Assembly (NCBI GenBank): GCA_955652245.1
Contig: CATPAV010000156.1
Coordinates: 1-5,168, forward strand
DNA: 5,168 nt
Direction of reading: 5' to 3'
Origin: an uncultured Candidatus Udaeobacter sp.
Lineage (GTDB): Bacteria > Verrucomicrobiota > Verrucomicrobiia > Chthoniobacterales > UBA10450
Below are positions 1-4,444 of the stretch, piece after piece (the stretch's first letter is position 1; every line of letters begins with the position of its first letter). Under the pieces are notes generated by a model. The model was not told where the DNA came from. It saw only the letters and a list, made by a program, of their open reading frames with translations, and searched no databases. Made by a program: the position numbers and the translations under genes.

Positions 1-2031
1 CTTCTTACGAGCAAGCCGCCGTTTTATTCGGGCAACATCGATCGGCAGATTTGCGAGCGAGTTGCTCCTTCGATGACGGAGCGGCGGAAAGAATTGGACA
101 TCGAGCCGGCGTTAGTTCCACAGGTTTGGGAAGATGCGGTCGCAGCTTGTCTGGCAAAGGATCCGTCGCGGCGTCCGCAATCGGCCGCAGAGGTTGCGCA
201 ACGGCTGCAGCTTGCCCCAGCGCAGACAAGAACAAGGAGGGCCCCCGGCAAGAGCTCAAACAGGAAAGCGCTGCTTGTCGGTGGCATCGCGGCGTTCTCC
301 GTTCTCGCGCTTGCTGGCTTGTACTTCGGAGTGTTGAAGCGGCAGGCCAAACCGGTATCACAGGCGATAGCGATTCCGGAAAAATCGATTGCGGTTCTGC
401 CGTTCGAAAACTTGAGCGCGAACCAGGAGAACGCCTTCTTCGCCGATGGTGTGCAAGATGAAATTCTCACGGATCTGGCAAAGATTGCTGATTTGAAAAT
501 CATTAGCCGTACGTCGGTGATGCAGTACAAAACGGGCTCGAAACGTAATCTGCGCGAGATTGCCAAGGCACTTGGCGTGGCCCATGTGGTGGAAGGGAGC
601 GTGCAACGCGCCGGCAACCGCGTGCGCGTGAGCGCCCAGTTGATTGACGCCATGACAGACATGCACCTTTGGGCGGAGCGGTACGACCGCGATCTAGCGG
701 ACGTCTTCGCCATTCAGAGTGAGATTGCCAAGACGATCGCCGACCAGCTTCAAGCCAAAATCTCCCCGAGCGAAAAGGCTGCGATCGAAAAAGCACCGAC
801 AGCCGATCTTGTTGCATACGACCTTTACCTGCGCGCCCAGGCGCTCTTCGCCGATACCTCAGATCCGATCCATGCTAGGGAGAAGCTCCCTCAAGCGGCC
901 CAACTGCTCGATGAAGCCGTCGTACGCGATCCGCACTTCTTACAAGCTTTGTGTCTGCTGTCCAGAGTACACAGCGTTGCCTACTTTAGGGGCCATGATC
1001 ACACCCCGGCGCGGCTCGATCTGGCGAATGTTGCCTTGGAAGCCGCTTTGCGCCTCCAACCGGATGCGGGCGAGGTTCACCTTGCCCTGGCCAACTATTA
1101 TTACCACGGTTTTCGCGATTACGGACGGGCTCGCAGCGAGCTGGCCATTGCGAAACGCACACTTCCTAACAATGCCGACATCTTTCTATACACAGGCTTC
1201 ATCGATCGTCGCGAAGGCCATTGGGAAGAAGCTACGCGCAACATGGAGCGCGCCCTTGAGCTGGACCCGCGCAACTTCTTCATTCTCCAGCAACTCGCTT
1301 TGACCTACCTGCCGCAGCGTCGCTATGCCGACGAAGCCCGAACCTACGATCGAGCACTGATGATCGTGCCGGCCGATCCGAATAGTCGCATACTTCGGGC
1401 ACTCGTTGCGTTGAATTGGCGGGCGGACATCAAACCTTTTCAAGCCGCGCTAGCCATTTTGGTGGCTGAAAATCCTAACGTCGCGCCCGATGTAGATATC
1501 CCTCTCTATGCCCTGTGCGAACGGACTGCGGCCGCCGCGACCCGGACGCTCACAAACTATCCGCGCGAGGGTGTGGTAAATAACGGAGTCAATTATCCGC
1601 ACTCCTATTGGGAGGGTGTTGTGGCTCGTTGGCAAGGCGACTCAGCCAAAGCGCAAGCTACCTTTACCGCTGCGCGCAGTCAGGTGGCGAAGATCGTTGA
1701 GAAGCAGCCCGACTTCGCGGCCGCCCTCAGTCTGTTGGGCATGATCGACGCCGGCCTCGAGCGGAAAGAAGAGGCACTTCGAGAGGGACGGCGCGGCTGT
1801 GAATTGCTCCCTGCCTCCAGAGACGCTATCGATGGCGCGGCCCTAGCCATTAATCTGGCGCAAATCTATGCTTGGACTGGTGAGAAAGATCGCGCCATCG
1901 AACAGATCGCGGCGCTGGAGCGCGTCCCGAGCACCCTCAGTTATGGCTTTCTCAAGCTCCACCCTTACTGGGACTCGCTGCGTGGCGATCCGCGGTTCGA
2001 GAAAATCGTTGCCTCGCTCGCACCGAAGTAG
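1..2031 (+). CDS. Ser/Thr protein kinase with TolB-like and TPR domains (C-terminal part, 5' end outside window)
   Basis: The frame is open from base 1, so this is the last 676 residues of a larger protein. Residues 1-69 match the end of a Hanks-type kinase domain (subdomains IX-XI): an L-L-T-S-K-P-P-F start, then C-L-A-K-D-P-S-R-R-P at about 50-59 with the conserved Arg, then a final helix. A basic linker leads to one hydrophobic segment (about 90-112, bases 268-336), so the kinase should be cytoplasmic and the rest periplasmic. Residues about 128-254 form a TolB/CadC/FlgO-like domain (S-I-A-V-L-P-F-E-N-L-S, later V-V-E-G-S-V-Q-R and L-W-A-E-R-Y-D-R). Residues about 270-670 are helical repeats; clear TPRs include the one around A-L-E-L-D-P-R-N. 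The end (H-P-Y-W-D-S-L-R-G-D-P-R-F) is typical of TolB-TPR proteins. Catalytic Lys and Asp lie upstream and cannot be checked. The role is probably a membrane signalling or scaffold kinase; the ligand is unknown. The 3' end overlaps the convergent dehydrogenase gene by 80 bp, and no terminator is visible. Confidence 0.93.
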   Translation, partial: LLTSKPPFYSGNIDRQICERVAPSMTERRKELDIEPALVPQVWEDAVAACLAKDPSRRPQSAAEVAQRLQLAPAQTRTRRAPGKSSNRKALLVGGIAAFSVLALAGLYFGVLKRQAKPVSQAIAIPEKSIAVLPFENLSANQENAFFADGVQDEILTDLAKIADLKIISRTSVMQYKTGSKRNLREIAKALGVAHVVEGSVQRAGNRVRVSAQLIDAMTDMHLWAERYDRDLADVFAIQSEIAKTIADQLQAKISPSEKAAIEKAPTADLVAYDLYLRAQALFADTSDPIHAREKLPQAAQLLDEAVVRDPHFLQALCLLSRVHSVAYFRGHDHTPARLDLANVALEAALRLQPDAGEVHLALANYYYHGFRDYGRARSELAIAKRTLPNNADIFLYTGFIDRREGHWEEATRNMERALELDPRNFFILQQLALTYLPQRRYADEARTYDRALMIVPADPNSRILRALVALNWRADIKPFQAALAILVAENPNVAPDVDIPLYALCERTAAAATRTLTNYPREGVVNNGVNYPHSYWEGVVARWQGDSAKAQATFTAARSQVAKIVEKQPDFAAALSLLGMIDAGLERKEEALREGRRGCELLPASRDAIDGAALAINLAQIYAWTGEKDRAIEQIAALERVPSTLSYGFLKLHPYWDSLRGDPRFEKIVASLAPK

Positions 2032-3091
2032 CAGGAAGGCCGACTCCCGCTATATAAAGCACTGACTCGCGAATTCCATCTATCCCGAGGTCCTCCTCGA
2101 TCAGTGTATCCTTCAGCGCAGCTGTGCAAAACGGCGCCAGGCCAAGCCAGGTCGCGACGAGACAGAACGTTTGGCACAAATGGCCCGCGTCGAGAAGCAC
2201 CACACGATAGGCGCGAGCAAGATGATACTTCCACATGGTGCGCCGAAACACGGCCGTCATTAAGAACAAAGCCCCTGCGTTTTTTGCAAAATTTTGCCGG
2301 GCGCAATACAGCCACGCCTTTTCACGCGTGGCATTCGCGCGAATCGTCTCAAGATGATGGTGCGCCGGATGATAATGATACAGACCCGGGCTCAGACCTT
2401 TAACGCGCAAGGCCATTAGATACACTTCGCCGGGATGCCGCGCGCCGCCCGATGGGCTGGTTTTCTGGAGTAACTTCCCAAATCTAGGTGAATACAGATA
2501 GCCATTGACTCCCCAAACCAAAGAGAGCAGTTGGGATACGGCTTCAAGCGTCACCTCTTGCTTCGAGAATCGTCGATGGGTCTTCCTCGTCATTAGGACT
2601 CGGATGAACTCGGAATCAGGAACAGCGCGTCTCGGCAGCAACATTTTCTTCGCCCCCTTCACAGTCTTGAAAATTTTTGGCTGTGGCGTCTTCGGCATGA
2701 CAGACTTCAACCGATCCAAGCTCCAATTGCTTCGGTCGACGTAGACCGCGTCCTTTGTAGAGAAATGAAAGCTCCCTTCGGGCAACCAAGCGGACCACTC
2801 CTTTGCTATCCGGCTGTCCTGCGTCACTTCCGGTGAGTCTTTCGGAAGCAGCAGCCCACGCTCCACCAATTGAGAGACAGCAAAACGTACACTTCTCTGG
2901 GTGTAATTGTCGAAGCGAGTGATGGCCTCTTGGGCAGTTCGCCACTCGCTGAAGAAATCGAGAACTTCGCAAGTAATCGGTCTGCCGGAAACGGTCAGTC
3001 GCCTTGCGAAGTTATTAAAAAAAAGCCGACCATCCCGCCAATAGACGAACAAGCACCTAGCCCGTCTCAAGGGGATCGTCCACTCCCGCAT
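1952..3091 (-). CDS. SagB/ThcOx-family FMN-dependent dehydrogenase (nitroreductase fold)
   Basis: This 379-residue protein resembles SagB-type dehydrogenases, FMN enzymes that oxidise azolines to azoles in TOMM/RiPP peptides; many homologues have no known substrate. Residues about 8-85 form a small N-terminal domain that looks winged-helix-like. Residues about 155-351 are the nitroreductase-like core: R-K-T-H-R-R-F (169-175), T-S-P-S-G-G-A-R-H-P (211-220), G-L-Y-H-Y-H-P (236-242), the Lys288-Tyr289 pair expected from the McbC/SagB active site, a Y-R-V-V-L-L-D-A-G-H helix, and the closing Y-I-A-G-V-G (346-351). The last 28 residues are basic, unlike the family, and lie almost wholly antisense to the kinase gene. 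The start is uncertain: ATG 3091 has GAG directly before it with no spacing, there is an in-frame stop at 3128-3130, and a TTG at 3070 just before the conserved R-R-A-R-C-L is an alternative. It follows a 54-codon gene by 47 bp and probably shares its promoter. No YcaO partner is in the window. Confidence 0.9.
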   Translation of the reverse strand: MREWTIPLRRARCLFVYWRDGRLFFNNFARRLTVSGRPITCEVLDFFSEWRTAQEAITRFDNYTQRSVRFAVSQLVERGLLLPKDSPEVTQDSRIAKEWSAWLPEGSFHFSTKDAVYVDRSNWSLDRLKSVMPKTPQPKIFKTVKGAKKMLLPRRAVPDSEFIRVLMTRKTHRRFSKQEVTLEAVSQLLSLVWGVNGYLYSPRFGKLLQKTSPSGGARHPGEVYLMALRVKGLSPGLYHYHPAHHHLETIRANATREKAWLYCARQNFAKNAGALFLMTAVFRRTMWKYHLARAYRVVLLDAGHLCQTFCLVATWLGLAPFCTAALKDTLIEEDLGIDGIRESVLYIAGVGLPATSVRARQRFSRTADRHAASPSKGGA

Positions 3092-3138
3092 CTCTTTTAG
3101 TTGACGCAGTATGCTTGCAGGACAGCATCAAAATCGGG

Positions 3139-3303
3139 TTACAGGTGATGGGGATCCATCATGATGTGCCGAAGATGTTTTTTAACCTCTTCTAGTTGCA
3201 GTTCAAGTTTTCTATCGGTCTTAACAAGTTTTTCGATGTCATCGAGTGCATCTTGAGCGTGCTTGTCAATTGTCTCCTTCTTAGGGCATTTATTGTTAGG
3301 CAT
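3139..3303 (-). CDS. 54-residue coiled-coil peptide with His/Met-rich tail; candidate RiPP precursor
   Basis: No family is recognised. The ATG at 3303 is chosen because GAGGAGG stands 9 nt upstream, the best ribosome binding site in the window, and a sigma-70-like promoter lies about 70-95 nt upstream; a longer frame starting at 3351 would begin inside the leader. The peptide starts MPNNKCPKK, then has a highly charged helix in which residues 12, 16, 19, 23, 26, 30, 33, 37, 40, 44 and 47 (I A A I L D L L V L I) keep perfect 4-3 heptad spacing over five heptads, and ends M-M-D-P-H-H-L. Cys6 is the only cysteine; Thr occurs only at 11 and 29, and there is no Ser. There is no signal peptide or membrane segment. 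GC is about 41% by hand count against about 55% in the neighbours. Its place directly before a SagB-type dehydrogenase suggests a leader helix plus short core, modified by that enzyme, but it could equally be a small coiled-coil partner or regulator of it. Confidence 0.72.
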   Translation of the reverse strand: MPNNKCPKKETIDKHAQDALDDIEKLVKTDRKLELQLEEVKKHLRHIMMDPHHL

Positions 3304-3312
3304 TGTTGTTAA

Positions 3313-3319
3313 CCTCCTC
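3313..3319 (-). promoter_or_regulatory. Strong Shine-Dalgarno site of the 54-codon gene
   Basis: Minus-strand GAGGAGG followed by ttaacaaca and ATG at 3303 (spacing 9 nt). It decides the start of the small gene and predicts high translation. It is far stronger than anything before the downstream dehydrogenase, so the peptide may be made in excess over the enzyme, as is common for precursor/enzyme pairs (inference). Confidence 0.85.
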
Positions 3320-3329
3320 GTCGAGCAAC

Positions 3330-3356
3330 GAAGCCCCGTTGGGAATCCCACGCTTC
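3330..3356 (-). other. Possible hairpin in the mRNA leader of the 54-codon gene
   Basis: In the predicted leader, GAAGC (minus strand, 3352-3356) pairs with GCTTC (3330-3334), and between them TGGG and CCCA can pair around ATT, giving a stem with an internal loop. It begins about 8 nt after the predicted start of transcription and ends well before the Shine-Dalgarno site. It may simply stabilise the 5' end; no riboswitch class is recognised. The pairing is short and may be chance. Confidence 0.3.
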
Positions 3357-3370
3357 AAAGTCGTTATTTA

Positions 3371-3398
3371 AAGATACAGTGGAATTGCCGAATGTCAA
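3371..3398 (-). promoter_or_regulatory. Sigma-70-like promoter for the peptide and SagB-type genes
   Basis: On the minus strand a perfect -35 box TTGACA (3393-3398) is followed by a 16-nt spacer and the -10 box TATCTT (3371-3376, four of six consensus bases), then an AT-rich stretch. Transcription would start near 3364, giving a leader of about 60 nt before ATG 3303. It lies downstream of the end of the hydrolase/dehydrogenase pair, so it would make the peptide and SagB-type genes a separate unit. No operator repeat is evident over it. Confidence 0.65.
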
Positions 3399-3430
3399 CA
3401 GCCGCTACGTATCCCGCTGAAAGGCGCACT

Positions 3431-3467
3431 AATCGTCGATTTGCACGAATCGCGCAGAATTACGCAG
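3431..3467. repeat. Short degenerate direct repeats, about 10-bp unit
   Basis: AATCGCGCAG (3448-3457) and AATTACGCAG (3458-3467) are adjacent and match at 8 of 10 positions. They are preceded by looser copies (AATCGTCGAT, TTGCACG) from 3431. CGATT/AATCG at 3437-3441 and 3448-3452 could also pair. The stretch lies in the 237-bp gap between the beta-hydroxyacid dehydrogenase gene and the peptide gene, next to the paired hairpins, and may be part of one dispersed non-coding element of about 100 bp. With only two good units this is weak. Confidence 0.35.
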
Positions 3468-3479
3468 TTCGGAGTGATC

Positions 3480-3498
3480 GGCGTTTCAGAGAAACGCC
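3480..3498. repeat. Perfect 8-bp inverted repeat, first of a tandem hairpin pair
   Basis: GGCGTTTC (3480-3487) and GAAACGCC (3491-3498) are exact reverse complements around a 3-nt AGA loop. There is no adjacent T tract on either strand, so it is not a classic intrinsic terminator. It is paired with a second hairpin of the same geometry 12 bp further on, which suggests a REP-like palindromic element. Confidence 0.6.
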
Positions 3499-3510
3499 CC
3501 GCAATTGTAG

Positions 3511-3529
3511 GGCGGCTGTGTCAGCCGCC
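3511..3529 (-). terminator. Perfect 8-bp GC-rich hairpin just past the beta-hydroxyacid dehydrogenase gene
   Basis: GGCGGCTG (3511-3518) and CAGCCGCC (3522-3529) are exact reverse complements around a 3-nt TGT loop. It lies 11 bp beyond the stop codon of the dehydrogenase gene (3541-3543), where a terminator is expected, and upstream of the peptide promoter. No T run follows on the minus strand, so termination would be atypical or Rho-assisted. A REP-like repeat unit is an equally good reading, as the hairpin at 3480-3498 has identical stem and loop lengths. Confidence 0.45.
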
Positions 3530-3540
3530 ATTCCCGAGCA

Positions 3541-4437
3541 TCACACGTGATCGCCGGAATGTTTATGTCGATCTTTGAAGGTCAGCTCGGCAACGCCTGA
3601 TTTGTCGAGTTCGCCGAGTCCTTCTTTCACCATTCGGTCATATTGTTCCTTCGTCGCGCGGGCGAGCGGTAAATCAAGGCCGGCGCCGCGTGCAAGCTCC
3701 AGTGCGATACCGCTGTCTTTGGCCGCATGAACAGCGGAGAAAAAGCACGCGTGCTCGCGATTTCGCATGTCTTCGCCGTCGGTTTCGAGCACGCGCGAGG
3801 CCGCTCCGGTTTGCGAAAAGACTTCGCGCAACATTTTCAGATCCAGACCAAGCGCCGCGCCAAGCCCGAGTCCTTCCGCCAGGCCCGCGGTATTGATGTT
3901 CATAACCATGTTGACGAGCGCTTTTACTTTCGCCGCCTGACCTGATTTTCCAATGAATCGGATGGAAGAACCAAGCGCTTGCAGCAGCGGCTCCGCTTTT
4001 CGGAATGCTTCGTCGCTTCCCCCGCACATAAGATAAAGCGAACCTTCCCGGGCTTGTGTGATACTCGAGGCCATGCACGCTTCGAGCGTTTGCGCGCCGG
4101 CTGTACGCGCCAATTCTTCAACATCGATATGAATCTGCGGCGATAGAGTCGCGCAGTTGATGAAAAGTTTGCCGCGCGCGTTGACCAGTAAATTGTCCCC
4201 AGATTCGCCGAAGATTTTCCGCATCGCCTTGTCATCCGTCACTACCGTGATGATCACATCCGATTCTGCTGTGACTTCCGATAAATCCTGACAGGCAGCG
4301 CAGGCCAGTTCTTGCGCAAGCGATGCAGCGACCGCCCGATTCGCGTCGTAGACCGCCGTGACATGAAAACCACGATCCTTTAATCGCCGCGCCATGTTTG
4401 CGCCCATGCGACCGACTCCGACAAATCCGACATTCAT
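3541..4437 (-). CDS. NAD(P)-dependent beta-hydroxyacid dehydrogenase (3-hydroxyisobutyrate dehydrogenase / glyoxylate reductase family)
   Basis: The protein has 298 residues, the normal length for this family, whose members interconvert short 3-hydroxy acids and their semialdehydes or reduce glyoxylate/succinic semialdehyde. Residues 4-19 carry the Rossmann motif G-F-V-G-V-G-R-M-G, and Asp31 after the second strand suggests NAD rather than NADP (inference). Lys170 in G-Q-A-A-K-V-K-A-L-V-N-M is the expected catalytic lysine, with the Asn six residues later as in GLYR-type glyoxylate reductases. The substrate motif, usually D-A-P-V-S-G, reads E-A-C-M-A-S-S (119-125), so the substrate may differ. 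The C-terminal helical domain is complete. ATG 4437 is preferred over an in-frame ATG at 4461 because AGGA lies 5 nt before it and the family starts at this point. The upstream hydrolase stop is 7 bp away and abuts this ribosome binding site, so the two are co-transcribed and probably translationally coupled. Confidence 0.92.
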   Translation of the reverse strand: MNVGFVGVGRMGANMARRLKDRGFHVTAVYDANRAVAASLAQELACAACQDLSEVTAESDVIITVVTDDKAMRKIFGESGDNLLVNARGKLFINCATLSPQIHIDVEELARTAGAQTLEACMASSITQAREGSLYLMCGGSDEAFRKAEPLLQALGSSIRFIGKSGQAAKVKALVNMVMNINTAGLAEGLGLGAALGLDLKMLREVFSQTGAASRVLETDGEDMRNREHACFFSAVHAAKDSGIALELARGAGLDLPLARATKEQYDRMVKEGLGELDKSGVAELTFKDRHKHSGDHV

Positions 4438-4444
4438 GTCGATC

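Noticed and set aside
24..713. Long minus-strand open frame opposite the kinase-TolB gene
   Set aside because: It is Ala/Arg/Ser-rich shadow translation of a GC-rich gene; the plus strand carries recognisable kinase, membrane and TolB-like domains.
2086..2099. CGAGG-TCCT-CCTCG hairpin near the convergent gene ends as a terminator
   Set aside because: It has only a 5-bp stem, no T tract, and lies inside the conserved coding part of the SagB-type gene.
2104..2403. Plus-strand open frames opposite the SagB-type gene (also at 2505-2744 and 2870-3100)
   Set aside because: They are antisense to a clearly conserved protein, have no family resemblance and low-complexity basic composition.
3304..3351. 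Longer start (ATG 3351) for the small gene, giving 70 residues
   Set aside because: It lies inside the predicted leader, has no ribosome binding site, and the extra 16 residues are encoded across the very strong Shine-Dalgarno site of ATG 3303.
3263..3550. 95-residue plus-strand frame through the intergenic region
   Set aside because: It runs antisense through the peptide start, promoter and hairpins with no ribosome binding site and no protein-like features.
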